Positions 44,437 to 54,738 of a stretch of DNA of 64,000 bases are shown piece after piece. Location of the stretch: assembly GCA_963931925.1 (NCBI GenBank), contig OZ007581.1, forward strand, positions 10,164,192 through 10,228,191, read 5' to 3'. Numbering within the stretch: position 1 is the first letter of the stretch; each line of letters opens with the position of its first letter. This DNA comes from Onchidella celtica. Lineage: Eukaryota; Mollusca; Gastropoda; Systellommatophora; Onchidiidae. The notes below the pieces were generated by a model. That model did no database searches. It saw only the letters and a program-made list of their open reading frames with translations, and had not been told where the DNA came from. The position numbers were made by a program, and so were the translations under genes.

Positions 44437-46149
44437 ACTAACTAGCAATTGGCCCTAAAAGAAATAGGCAGTTTTCTCTGTTGTTGTCGTTTTTTGTTGT
44501 TGTTTTTCAAAATAAGTCAAACACAAAAATAGTGATCAATTTTCTTAGAACTGTTCTTGACAGGCTTGATGCAACTTCGTAACCTTCTTATTTCCCGATA
44601 TTTGGCGATTGTGTATGGACAGTTTTGTAAAATGTTTCTTTATTTATTCATTTTTTTAACCAGAAATGTAAATCGCGGTCGACTTTTGGAATGTCGTTAA
44701 ACCCAGCCTCAAAGCAAAAGCTGATGTTATGGGGATGTAGACTAATTACAGAGCCAAACAGAGAAAATAGCGACTTGTGTTCACTGCTGAGCTATAGCTT
44801 TCTATGTAAAATACTACGCTCCGCTAACAACACGAGTTTATACGAAATTCTGTTTTCAATGTATGGACAAAAAATGAGAAGACAAAAAATGAAAATTGTG
44901 CTAAGAATGTAGGCTATGTGTGCAATTTCGTGACATTTGAATAAAGGGGAAGTGCAGAGATGTGTGTTTGGAAGTTTCTATAAAATTTCTATATTTCGGA
45001 CGACATAATCAGTTACCATGGCAACGGTTGTAGTTATTGGCTAATTGATCCCCAGGGCTGTTTCTCTCATCTTAGTTAGACAATATCAGAGCGTAAAATG
45101 CATTAGAAAAAATGGGGGGGGGGGCGGGGGGGGGTTAATTTTTCACTGCAGCACCAACTCTTTAACTTATTTTGTGTCTGTTTCTACCCCAGTACGTACT
45201 GGTAAAAGTTCCGAAATTCTAAAATAAAACTTGATTGAAAGTTACAGTGGTGGTAATTTTGGTGCTACGTCATTTGAGAGATCTTGAAATTAATTTGTAC
45301 AGTAAAACTCCAGTCCTACAGTAAATAACTGAATAGTTGAATACAAAATTTAAGTAGAAAGAAGTTTGTGAGACAAAAAACATCAGAGAAAACGAAAAGA
45401 GAAATGACTGAATGAGGAAGATATTTACAGGATGAAATAGGAGGTAAGACAGATAAAGTAGGCCAAGAAACAACTAAAAAAGCAAAAACGAAGAGGGAAA
45501 AGATGGAAGTAAAGAGTGATTCCACACTTTGATAGTACTTAGGCCTATATCAAGGAGCATTTTTTTTCGGGGTGGTGGGGGTGGCTAAAATGATTTGGAC
45601 CAAATTCAAAGCAGGGAGTCGCACTGCCCCGCAATTACTTTTACACATTAATACATTTTATTTTATTTTTTTTTACATTTTACTATCTTGTGTATACAAA
45701 TTGCGTCATTCATTAGAAAGGCTTTAATGTGGTGTGAGAATATCTGACCCTCGGGCTAATGCCGCATCCACACAATTTTAGGCTTTCGCCCCTGGTTTAC
45801 GAGAGATTGCCTGTGCCAGGTCAAAAAAGTATGCCAACTGATAAAAATGTTATCAGAACCACGGATGACAAAAATTCTTCCTTTATTTTGGGTATGGGAA
45901 ATTTTCCTGACCAGGAAAGTTTTCTATAAAATCCAGTCTTAATGAAAATAATTAGAATGAATGCAAACCAAAATACAGTAATTATGAATTCCCCTGAATT
46001 AAGCAACGGAGACAAATGAAAGAATGGGGAAAACAGCGAGGATAGGGGGAGGGCAGGAAAGATGCAAGAGCAACATAAATCACTAATCAAACAGCACAGT
46101 CTGGAGGCTGGACAAAATTACAAAAAAAAATCGGAATTTTCTATAAAAT
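44437..46149. other. Anonymous region with one short MITE
   Basis: Apart from the hairpin element at 44726-44828, a 22-bp copy of LINE-end sequence at 44917-44938 and G tracts near 45115-45134, nothing is recognised. Confidence 0.4.
44726..44828. mobile_element. ~100-bp hairpin MITE, imperfect copy
   Basis: TGTAGACTAATTACAGAGCC and CTATGTAAAATACTACGCTC parallel the copy at 46843-46944 in order and spacing; the outer inverted repeats are degraded. Confidence 0.6.
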
Positions 46150-46485
46150 TCATATAATTATAGTGGATGTCCCTTAAGACCATGTGTGAAAAATCTTTTT
46201 CTTTCAAGGGCCTCAGATTTGAAATTCTCTGTCTCTGTCTTTGAGAGAGACTGAAAATTTTATGACTTTTAAACATCAGCTGAAGGGTTATCTTTTTACA
46301 CTCTGAATATCCATTTTTTGTTTTCTCCTGAGTATGTCTATGTATTGTGTTTGTGATTATATGATATAAATGTTGTAAGTCGCTTAGAGCCTGTTTGCTC
46401 ACGGGATAAAGCGCTATGTAAACGATGTGTATTATTATCACTACACGAAGTTACATTATTATTACTACTATTGTTATTATTATTT
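46150..46485 (+). mobile_element. 3' end of a LINE with trinucleotide tail
   Basis: The plus strand has a decayed coding end: NSLSLSLRETENFMTFKHQL followed by KGYLFTL and a stop near 46304, which resembles the WNSLP...FKxxLKxxLF terminus of CR1/L2-type LINEs. Then a 3' untranslated part with TAAGTCGCTTAGAGCC and GGATAAAGCGCTATGTAAAC leads into ATTATTATT. This terminus is the counterpart of that at 20988-21080. Confidence 0.65.
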
Positions 46486-46842
46486 CGTCAAACTCCAAAT
46501 GGTAATTGAACATTCACCACCTCTTTCTTGCCGTGTGTTAGTCAGATGCCTATATATCAACTATATCCAAATCTCCTGGCATCATGGAACAAAAACTGTA
46601 GCAAATTATGATCAAACCAAGATGTGAAAGTTTTCACAATAGCAACAACAACAATAACAATAATACAATATAGCATGATGTCACGATCATTCCACGATTG
46701 CGTAAGGTGTTTTGAGATGAAATGCTCACTTTAATCAGACAATCACCACGCACCGTTGAACAATTACATTGTTTTGTTTTGTTGACTTATGAGTTTTTAA
46801 ACCAAAACCCACGTCCACCTAAATCACCATTTTAGACTGTGG

Positions 46843-46944
46843 TTAGGGGAGCGTGGTCTACTTACAAAGCCAACATAGAAAAATTACAGAGTTGAGTCTA
46901 TTGTTTAGTTACTGTTTTCTATGTAAAATACCACGCTCCCCTAA
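46843..46944. mobile_element. 102-bp hairpin MITE
   Basis: TTAGGGGAGCGTGGT at the left and its exact complement ACCACGCTCCCCTAA at the right bound 102 bp. A second internal inverted repeat (CATAGAAAA/TTTTCTATG) extends the hairpin. Related copies lie at 44726-44828 and 13559-13653. Confidence 0.85.
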
Positions 46945-48000
46945 CAGCAGCTACCACTATATTTGAGGTAAACAGTTTTCTTTGATTTTCAAAAAACACT
47001 AAAACATGACTTCGGCAACTGTGGAATGTCTGTGACGATAAAAGTAATAACTGCATCAACTAATGCATGAAAAATATTGAGGAGAGACAAAGAACAATTA
47101 TACTGGCTGATGTTGGTCAACTACTACAACAACAACAACAACAACAACAGAAACAACAACAGAAACAATGACGAGAGTACAGTCGGACAATCATGACTTA
47201 CCACGTCCACGCTAGACCAACTTCAATGGACACACGCACATAATTGGCGCAAGTCGCCAGTCACATCCAGTTGTTGTATGCCAGAACGACTGATTCCATG
47301 CCTTTGTTCATGAAAATTCTAGATCTTTCTGTGTCTGGTCCTAGGACGGTCGTGGTGGGATGTTGCTTGGTGTTGGGCTGAAGATTTTAATGTTTGGAGA
47401 ATCACGGCTCTAGGCTTCTGCATCTCAACTGCTGGATGCTGCTGCGAGCAAGGCTCTATTATTATATATAAAGATAGGAACACGTCATATTGTGTCGTGT
47501 GTGCAACAGTCCAGGACCTCGATCTGCAGCGAAAACGGCAGCTAAAGTAGTTCACTATTGTGCTATGGGAAAATACCGTATAGGCAACATAAAAAGAATG
47601 TTAGAGGAGACAGGAACCAAGCAAACAAACAAACAAACATAAAAAGGCTTACTTTGCAGCTCCATTCAATCTTTACCAGGTTCCCGTTTTGTGACGACCA
47701 GAAGCAACTGAATCTAATCGCCGTGTAAATAGTCACTTAAATTGAAAATCAGAGCACAACTCATTTTGAGAAATAAAACATGGATATAATGACTAGAATG
47801 GCGTATACACTGTTTTGTCGTAGCACGGCTGAGCAAGGAAGTTGTGATAATGCCCAATAACTGGGCCATGGCAATGTTTTATTTTTAGCGGATTTCTTAA
47901 AATATCAACCTACTCTATACAATGGTTGAGTGACAATGTCTGTAGTGAATTTTCCTCGACCTCTTTGATGCTTGCAGCTGCAGAACGAAAATATTGATAA
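46945..48000. other. Anonymous region
   Basis: (AAC)n occurs at 47127-47165 and (CAAA)n near 47622-47640. No gene was seen. Confidence 0.4.
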
Positions 48001-48479
48001 CTAGCTGAGGTCCCCGGCCCTGCCCGGGATAAATCGGTTTGAATAATGGTTTCAGTTCTGGGTGGTTATTAATATTATGGACTTGCTTCATCTGGTCTGT
48101 TCCTATTTGTTTATTTTATTTTTGTTTGTTTGTTTTTGAATACGTCTTACTGCTCTGCCTTTGTGAGTTGACACCCTGCGCATCCCGTACAATAGCATGA
48201 TTTGCGCACGGGTTAGTGTGTTTGATAGTAGTGAACACATCGCAGGAAGTGATAACGAAACCTAAAAATGGCGAACCATGACTCGAAATAGATCTAAATG
48301 ATGGCGAAACAATAAATTTCCAATAAAAAAAACCCACACCGATTTGAGACTTCTATTAAAAACTGTGCACCCTTACATCCATTCTGATGCACCATATAAA
48401 ATTTGAAGTCTGAGTGTTGAGTGGTTCAGAAGCCTTTTGCAACGAAAAATCTCAAGTCCACAAATATATATAGTATAGA
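48001..48479 (-). mobile_element. Non-autonomous Helitron family 1, copy 2
   Basis: On the minus strand it starts TCTATACTATATATA after an A (top-strand T at 48480) and ends with the GCCGGGGACCTCAGCTAG hairpin region at 48001 followed by T. It is the opposite-strand copy of 23985-24461, 479 versus 477 bp, with the same internal sequence order. Confidence 0.9.
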
Positions 48480-48632
48480 TGTTAGATAAAAACTCAGGTA
48501 ACGTTGAGAAAAAAAAATGTATTTATAGAACTCAGAAGCGGCTGAGTAAAGTGAGAGGGTAATTTTGGTGAATTATTAGACAACTGCTCTTTGTTAACCC
48601 TATCTAGAAAGAGTGGTTCATCAAGTCTCTGT

Positions 48633-49863
48633 TGTCATGATTCGGATGTTATTAAAACTCACGCAGAGAGTGAGTTGTTGTTGTTTTACCAGGGCCATGA
48701 GAAATTGGCTGGTGGCCTTGAACGGTCCTCGCCAAATTATAGTTGGTGAGTAAATAAATGTAAATTTAAACTGTTAGATTCACGCTTGTGGGTTTTAATG
48801 TTCGTGATTAATAAGTAATGGAGTAGGGGTGAAACAAGGTGGGGCTAGTTGACATTGTTAATTATGACTAGACAAGTTTTGCACGTTAACTGGCTGGTAG
48901 AATAGTGCAGACGTATTACTACAATTAAAATGGTGGGAGGTTTCGACCTATGAGATAGCTGAACTAATTGGGCCAGCGGACTAGCACGCTGGGTAGTTAG
49001 ATAGTATAAGACATCGTGTAACGTTCAGATTTGGGGAATACAGACGAGCAGAAGCATCGTGTCGTGAAGTATCTCCGGTTGACCAGTACCTGAACTGTGT
49101 GCTTTGAAGACAAGAAGTCCTTGCTAACGGACTGACTGAGCTCTAGAAAGAAAGGTCCGAGTGGGCTGACCTTTGAAAGCCCACGCTGCGCTATATTGAT
49201 GTTCGCGCCTACCAGTAGGCGTGAGCAATGGTAATATATCTTATTTATTCAAGTATAATAGAGATCGGAGATAGAGAGAGAACTACAGCCTCATAGGAAG
49301 ACTAAGGAAACCCCAGCTGGCACTCGACCACGAGTGTCCTGTATCATAGATCTATTGCCATAGTATGATTAGAATAATATAGCACATTGTTGATGAATTG
49401 AATAGTGATTGTGCATAAGATATAGTCTTTTGGCAACTGCTTAAATTACCTACAAGCCGAAGAGTGCTTCTGTAGGCTTTGAACGTACTGGGCTCTCCTA
49501 ACATTTAAGCCCATATGATTTATGGAGAGTTTGCCTGGCGACTGGCCAGTGGCGACTCAACTGTCACTCTAAATTGATATCTGGTTTCGTATAATATACC
49601 TATTTGCTACTTGATTGCAGTACCTCCATAGTTACAGGAATATCATTGGTTAAGTTATTAATTAGAGTTTTTTTTTGGTTTGGATATATACCCCTATTGT
49701 CTTTTGTTTTGTTATTAATATTTATGTAAACTATGGCCTGACCGGCCTGACATATATACGCTCTAGTTATTTAATACTTTTCTTGTGTGGTTGTGTCCGA
49801 GTGTGAGTTAGCTGCCTCTCGTGCAGTCGTAACATCCCCAAGACCCTAACTCTGCTCGTGACA
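48633..49863 (+). mobile_element. Solo LTR, 1231 bp, with perfect TSD TCTGT
   Basis: It begins TGTCATGATTCGG and ends TCTGCTCGTGACA; TCTGT flanks it exactly at 48628-48632 and 49864-49868. A TATA-like GTATAAGAC lies near 49003, followed by a hairpin (CGCCTACCAGTAGGCG) near 49206, so the plus strand is probably transcribed. The ends resemble the family at 15797 and 21190 (TGTCA/TGACA), but the bodies do not align by eye. No internal region is present. Confidence 0.85.
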
Positions 49864-49868
49864 TCTGT

Positions 49869-50385
49869 AGTGATCACTGACCGCTTACTTGAACTGTGCG
49901 TAACTGGTTACACGGTGGTGTAGGTGTCAAGAGCTAAGTTAGTATTGTAAATGCCGTGCTAGGCCACGGGTTGAATTCAATGAGGTATTTTTTTGCCTAG
50001 TCATAGTGTAGTGTCGTTGAGCTGTCTCGTGGACACCAAGTTGTAAATAATGTTTTTTTTCGACATAGAAACTGTAGATGGAGAGAAGGTGTTAAGAAGG
50101 AAGATATGTAGGTAAACTAGGGATGACAGAGCAGGCTGAGACCTTGATTTAATAACGTTGTGAGAGGGTGAGCGGTGGTTGTAATTGTCAGTTGACCTTC
50201 GGTAATGCGTGAAAAAGGAGAAAGCACGTCTTGTAATTTTTTGTGCGGAGTTAATTTAATAGGATTTTTGGATTTAATTTTTATTAACCTAATGAGAGGA
50301 CGACCTTGCTTTTGGTACAAGGCCGTAATCGACTTGCAGAAATATGTTAATATTGCGGGCGGAGCTCGCATGGCTGCACCAATCA
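49869..50385. other. Anonymous region
   Basis: No gene, terminal repeat or array recognised. Confidence 0.4.
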
Positions 50386-50750
50386 AATCTTAGTATTTGG
50401 ACGGTAGATCGCCGGTAGCTAGCATAGTATAAAAGTAGGCTCATAACCTCTGTGCTTTACCACATGTAGAGACTGTATCCATCTACGAAGTGGACGGCAG
50501 ATTGAATTCTCCAGCCAGATAGGAGATCGTGACGCAGATGAGCAGTCCATACTCAATGTACGAGGAGCCCATGTTAGTCCACTAAAGCGAGAAACAGAAG
50601 GCTCGGTCATTCTGACCGAGGCAGTGGTAAAGCATTTCGACTTCTTGTTCACCAGGAATGCAGAAGTTCCAAGCATTGTAGGAAATAGCAAGAGCCACCG
50701 CCAAGCAGCGCCATTATTACAGCATAATTGTCTGCGTTTTGAGGAATAGA
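50386..50750 (+). other. TATA box followed by a ~100-codon open frame
   Basis: GTATAAAAG at 50427-50435 is followed by a frame open from about 50447 to a TAG near 50747, without an early ATG. It reads CRDCIHLRSGRQIEFSSQIG and later AVVKHFDFLFTRNAEVP. RSGRQ-type N-termini occur in some Gypsy gag proteins, so this might be the start of an LTR element whose rest is lost. The evidence is thin. Confidence 0.3.
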
Positions 50751-50799
50751 TTGTTTCCTTCTCGTGTTTGACAGGCTTTTTTCCTTCTTTTTCTTTGTG

Positions 50800-51033
50800 T
50801 TAGATTAGTGGGCGGTCGGCGAGGATTAGTGTAGACACCGACGCTTTTAGACCACCTTTCAAAATATTCAAAAATTCAACCTTTATTAAAACACAAACAC
50901 CCCAAAAAAACAGCTTTTTCAAAAAAATTTTAAAAGTTTTCTCCAGAGTTTTAGAATCACCGGTTTGAGAATCACTGCTGGCGTGACATGTTGCACCACT
51001 AGGATGAAAAGTTTTAAATACGTTTAATTCCAC
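50800..51033 (-). CDS. Small frame overlapping the next gene's end, unknown function
   Basis: The frame starts ATG at 51033, inside the last codons of the 51014-51298 frame, an overlap of 20 bp in a different phase. It begins MELNVFKTFHPSGATCHASS and has a hydrophobic stretch FLKKLFFWGVCVLIKV. The C-terminal part below about 50880 may lie outside the element. Overlap of this sort is common in compact viral genomes. I do not recognise it. Confidence 0.3.
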   Translation of the reverse strand: MELNVFKTFHPSGATCHASSDSQTGDSKTLEKTFKIFLKKLFFWGVCVLIKVEFLNILKGGLKASVSTLILADRPLI

Positions 51034-51298
51034 TTCCTAAAAAATTATTTAACAATTGTGTTGATTCTGGAGATATATTTGAACCGTTTACTTTTTTTGG
51101 TTTAAAAACTTTGTTAATTATAAATTTATTAACAGCTTTTTGTCCTAAGTCAGTTGCTGTTTTCTTTGCAATATTTGATGCAACTTCTTTTGCAGTATCT
51201 TGCATAACTTTGCTAGTAACCGCTGAAATTAAAGAATCCAAAATACCTGATCCTCCATATGCATATTTTCTTTTATATCCTCTATTGAAAATCAACAT
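51014..51298 (-). CDS. Small basic protein of virus-like block, unknown function
   Basis: 94 codons, starting directly after the stop of the frame at 51299. It begins with a basic segment, YKRKYAYGGSGILDSLISAV, then an Ala/Lys-rich probably helical part and ends GSGIKRI. A GGSG(I/L) linker after a basic N-terminus resembles small minor-capsid-like proteins of Polinton-type elements as I recall them. It is intact, in contrast to the gene upstream. Confidence 0.4.
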   Translation of the reverse strand: MLIFNRGYKRKYAYGGSGILDSLISAVTSKVMQDTAKEVASNIAKKTATDLGQKAVNKFIINKVFKPKKVNGSNISPESTQLLNNFLGSGIKRI

Positions 51299-52199
51299 CT
51301 ATTTTATATAGTAATTTTTAGTTGTAACTTTTTGTATTTTTTTTAAATTAACTTTTTGTCTATATAATTCATCTACAATACTTGCCATTTCATTTATAAC
51401 ACTTGTATTTCCTGCTTCTTTACTAGCCATTAATAATGATAATCTCCGTATTAAAGCACCTGGATCCGACGGAAGAAATCCTGTTCCTAAAGTTACTTTA
51501 GAACCATCATAAGTTACAGTAGGACCTGCTTCTAAGCTTTTTTTACTTTCCCAAATCGGTTTTATGATCTTCATGTATTTATGTCCTTTACTAGATTTAG
51601 GTCTTGGGTTATTAGGATCATTATCATGATATATGGCATTAGTAGAAAATAAAATACGTGCATAATTATTCATGTCTACGGGTAGATATTTTTGAGGATA
51701 TCTGCTGGTTATTAATTCCCATAAACCCGGTGTTCCTTTATATTTATCTTCTCCAATAATAATATCATCGTCATCAATTATTATTTCTTCACTACCAATA
51801 TACAATTTTTTATCTTTAGTAAGAATTCCAAAATTTTTATCCGCATCAGTTTTTTCTAAATATTTTTCTAAATATTTGACTGCTGTCGGACCAAATTGCT
51901 CAATTGTTTATAAAGATTCGCCGAATCCAAGCTCTGCTTGTAATGCAGGTTCAATCGCTTTTACGGGTTGACTTTGTTCTATAGCAAGTAGAATTTCCTG
52001 TATAGCTTTTTTAGTTTCTTCTGCTGCTTTTTGTGCACTTTCCGTGATAGGAACAAATACTTTGGAAAATTCTCTTTTCATTTCAATATCTCCTACTCTT
52101 TCGCTTAAGTTACTTAATTGAATATTTTTTTTTGGTTTTTAAAAATTCATTAACAATAGCTTCACGTTTTGAAGGATCTTCAATTTTTTAAAAAGACAT
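51299..52199 (-). pseudogene. Acidic protein with GTPGLWELI motif, broken
   Basis: The undamaged 3' part (51805-51299) starts with an acidic run, SEEIIIDDDDIIIGEDKYKG, followed by TPGLWELI and RPKSSKGHKYMKIIKPIWE. I recall the DDDIII-KYKGTPGLWELI and PKSSKG-K-IW signatures from uncharacterised proteins in arthropod and cnidarian virus-like elements; their role is not known to me. Upstream of 51805 the frame continues but meets TAA at 51910-51908, a frameshift near 52120 and another TAA close to the probable start at 52199. All that region is rich in E and K and likely coiled. Confidence 0.55.
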
Positions 52200-52293
52200 T
52201 TTTAATGTAATAAAAATCCATAATTTTTAAAATACAAAAATCAAACAAATTTTTATATAAGATTTTAAAATTTTTTCATATGATTTTCTATAT

Positions 52294-52773
52294 CTAATTC
52301 ATTTTCAGGTACTTTTTTTCTTTTTTATTGCATTTTTTAATTCTCCAAAAAATTTTTTCATCTAAAATAAGTTTAAATTCTTCACCAGAAATTTGTCCAT
52401 CATCAAGAGCATTAGAAATATGATTTTGAATTGTATTAAGTTTTGATTCCAATAAAAATAAAATTTTCTGATGTTTATCAGTTTTATGTTGTAATTTTTT
52501 ATTTATATACCTTAAAACTATACTTAAAAATCCTGTACTTATGGAAATACCTTCTATAATAATAGCTGCAGGAATGTTAACTACGGTAGATAAAAGTATT
52601 ACTCCTGTTGTTCCCATTCCAATTGTTGCTGCTTTTAAAGTTGCATCAGTTCCATTGATTATATTTAAAACTTTTGAGTATTTTTTAACTGTTATTCTTT
52701 TGTTTTCTTTAGTTCTTTCAAAAGAATTTTGAATGTCAAGAATTTTTTTCATTCTATAATTCGAAGCTTCCAC
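52294..52773 (-). CDS. Membrane protein of virus-like block
   Basis: 159 codons. A basic N-terminal third (FERTKENKRITVKKYSK) precedes about 40 hydrophobic residues (IGMGTTGVILLSTVVNIPAA and IIIEGISISTGFLSIVLRY), probably a transmembrane hairpin, then a helical tail with ESKLNTIQNHISNALDDGQI and SGEEFKLIL. The last motif recurs, as I recall, in proteins next to GTPGLWELI-type genes. A tandem duplication places a truncated second copy of its first about 45 codons upstream at 53040-52912. Confidence 0.5.
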   Translation of the reverse strand: MEASNYRMKKILDIQNSFERTKENKRITVKKYSKVLNIINGTDATLKAATIGMGTTGVILLSTVVNIPAAIIIEGISISTGFLSIVLRYINKKLQHKTDKHQKILFLLESKLNTIQNHISNALDDGQISGEEFKLILDEKIFWRIKKCNKKEKKYLKMN

Positions 52774-53170
52774 TTTTAGAATTAATTTTTGACCTTTGGT
52801 AAAACCAACATATTTATAAATGGAATACTTTCAACCAAATCGCTCAAAAAACTTCACCATTATAAACTTGTCCTTCTCGTTTTAAATACAGTCCATCTCC
52901 TTTAAAGTTACATCAGTTCCATCGATTATATTTAAAGCTTTTGAGTATTTTTTAACTGTTATTCTTTTGTTTACTTTAGTTCTTTCAAAAGAATTTTGAA
53001 TGTCAAGAATTTTTTTCATTCTATAATTCGAAGCTTCCATTTTTATAATTCATTTTTGACCTTTGGTTATACCAACATATTTATAAATGGAATAATTTCA
53101 ACCAAATCGCTCAAAAAATCTTCACCATTATAAACTTGTCCTTCTCGTTTTAAATACAGTCCATCTCCTT
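52637..53170 (-). repeat. 267-bp tandem duplication inside the virus-like block
   Basis: The sequence from GTTGCATCAGTTCCATTGAT at 52640 is repeated from GTTACATCAGTTCCATCGAT at 52907. The offset is 267 bp, a multiple of three. Each copy spans the end of the 53665 gene and the start of the 52773 gene. Copies differ at about a dozen positions, so the duplication is not very recent. Confidence 0.9.
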
Positions 53171-53665
53171 GAAATTCAGTACCGCTGCCTTTTACACTTC
53201 CTAAATATAAAACTTTTCCATCAGTTTCAAGTTTACAAAGACATCAACCTTTTTTAAAATACAATCCGTCACCAACTCCATAAGAGTTTGTAGGTTGATA
53301 ACCATCACCCAATAATTTTTTAATACCACTACTTGCTGACCCGTAAGTCCACCTATTCCGATAGCTTTTGCTACTGACGGAACAACTTTAGATAACAATG
53401 GAAGCGCCATTCAGGCAAGAGCAGCCAGAAACCCTCCTTCAATTTCCATGTTATATTTTATTTGTTTTCTACTTAGAGTAATATCTGCTCCTTTATTTTG
53501 ATCGAACCATTTTTTCAATTTATTTATTTGCCTTTGTGTTAAAGCTAAAACATCATTTCCAGGTTCTGTAATTCTAATAGTAACAGGAGTATCCTTTTTC
53601 ATAGCTCTTTGAATTTTTTCTTTCTGATTATGAGAAATATTTAATTGAACCTTTTCATACGTCAT
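53090..53665 (-). pseudogene. Minor-capsid-like protein, stop and frameshift
   Basis: Starting at 53665 it has NISHNQKEKIQRAMKKDTPV, VTIRITEPG, LTQRQINKLKKW, LSRKQIKY and EGGFLAAL, then an in-frame TGA at 53413-53411, and in the same frame MALPLLSKVVPSVAKAIGIG. A frame change near 53300 leads into GDGLYFKK- and GDGLYLKREG-type repeats. A beta-rich VTIRI/LTQxQInKlkK/LSrkQ pattern followed by a Gly-rich hydrophobic segment is what I recall for adenovirus-pX/pVI-like minor capsid proteins in virus-like elements. Tryptophan elsewhere in the block is TGG, so recoding of TGA is unlikely. Confidence 0.5.
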
Positions 53666-53692
53666 TTTTAAGAGAATAAAAATAAACCATTT

Positions 53693-53963
53693 TTAATACG
53701 ATAAATGTTACGCTTTTTTATAGACGAAGTCGAAGCTCTGCTTATCAATGAAGTTGCAGCTTTGCTGATTTTCTAATTTTACGTTATGTTCAACTTTAAG
53801 TTACGTTAAAACTTAGTTCATTGTAATTCCTTTTCAAGATCCTAAAACCAGAAATGAACTTTGTGACAAAAAGATGATACAGTCTTTAGATTCCATTTTA
53901 AAACCAACATTAAGAGAATGAATGGACAGAAATTATTAAGTTCTGTATACATGACACCAGTTG
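53693..53963. other. AT-rich spacer at the edge of the virus-like block
   Basis: A short imperfect direct repeat (GAAGTCGAAGCTCTGCT, GAAGTTGCAGCTTTGCT) lies at about 53726-53768. No gene was seen. Confidence 0.4.
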
Positions 53964-54388
53964 TTACAGTTGTAGTTTTCTGAGAAGGCATTCTGTTAAA
54001 GACAATGAATACACTGAATACGGCAAGTGCTTGATGTAAACTAATGTTTCATTCACAATCCCGCATCCTGTTTGGCCAGCATGTATTTGACATAATATAT
54101 GAACACCTGGATGGATTGGGGTTACAACATGATTAAATATTGTGCTATAGAAAAATACGTCATGCGGAAGCATAATATGATCCGCCAAATAAATCATACT
54201 CTTAGTGTTATGGACATCTAAATTAATATATTCCTCACTTGGCATTTTCATGTGATTATCCCATAAGAACCGTTTGATCTTGTTATCAATAATATCTACA
54301 TGGACACAGTGCGTCTGTATTACATGGGTATATTTCCTAGTTCCACCAAATCTACATGATGATTCACTACTTCATCAGCTATGGCAAG
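53964..54388 (-). other. Unassigned ~138-codon open frame
   Basis: The minus-strand frame is open from tandem TGA codons near 54390 to 53964. It reads THCVHVDIIDNKIKRFLWDN, MIYLADHIMLPHDVFF and VTPIHPGVHILCQIHAGQTG. Cys- and His-containing, it does not match a family I know. The first ATG is at 54251, so it may lack a start. It lies within 300 bp of the virus-like block and could belong to it. Confidence 0.3.
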
Positions 54389-54725
54389 GACTTGTATGGC
54401 ATTTGAGTTTTCAGTACCTTAATTTACTGGATAAAAGTTATAACTTGCCAAAACTGTCTCTCACAGTCTCTGCTGCTAGATAAGAAAGAGTTGACAATGG
54501 CTAGATATATTTAGGTGTTCCGGGTTATTTGGGGGGACAGTATCGGCTTTAAATAGCACACCAGCCCATGTTCATGTTATTTAGGCCGATACCTCAGATT
54601 TAGGCTGTTTGTTCGGCTGGTGAATAGTTTTTTGTTTTTTTTCATTACCGGTAACTCATATCCAGGTCATACAATGTACATGTAGATCTATGGTATGGTT
54701 ATTATTGGGAATGGCAACGGCATGC
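54389..54725. other. Anonymous spacer
   Basis: No gene or repeat recognised. Confidence 0.4.
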
Positions 54726-54738
54726 ACGAAAACAAGAA

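Larger units (their letters stand above)
50820..53692 (-). mobile_element. Decayed AT-rich virus-like gene block (Polinton/adintovirus-like candidate)
   Basis: At least five small minus-strand reading frames follow one another with overlaps or gaps of few bases, in sequence much richer in A+T than either flank. Three of them resemble, from memory, small proteins encoded beside one another in virus-like elements of cnidarian and arthropod genomes. None matches retrotransposon or host genes. Integrase, DNA polymerase and major capsid genes are not visible, and no terminal inverted repeats were found. In-frame stops, frameshifts and a 267-bp tandem duplication show it is inactive. The assignment is inference. 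Confidence 0.5.

Noticed and set aside
53201-53665. TGA read as tryptophan in the virus-like block
   Set aside because: TGG is used for Trp in intact neighbouring frames, and TAA, TAG and frameshift lesions also occur, so decay explains the TGA codons.
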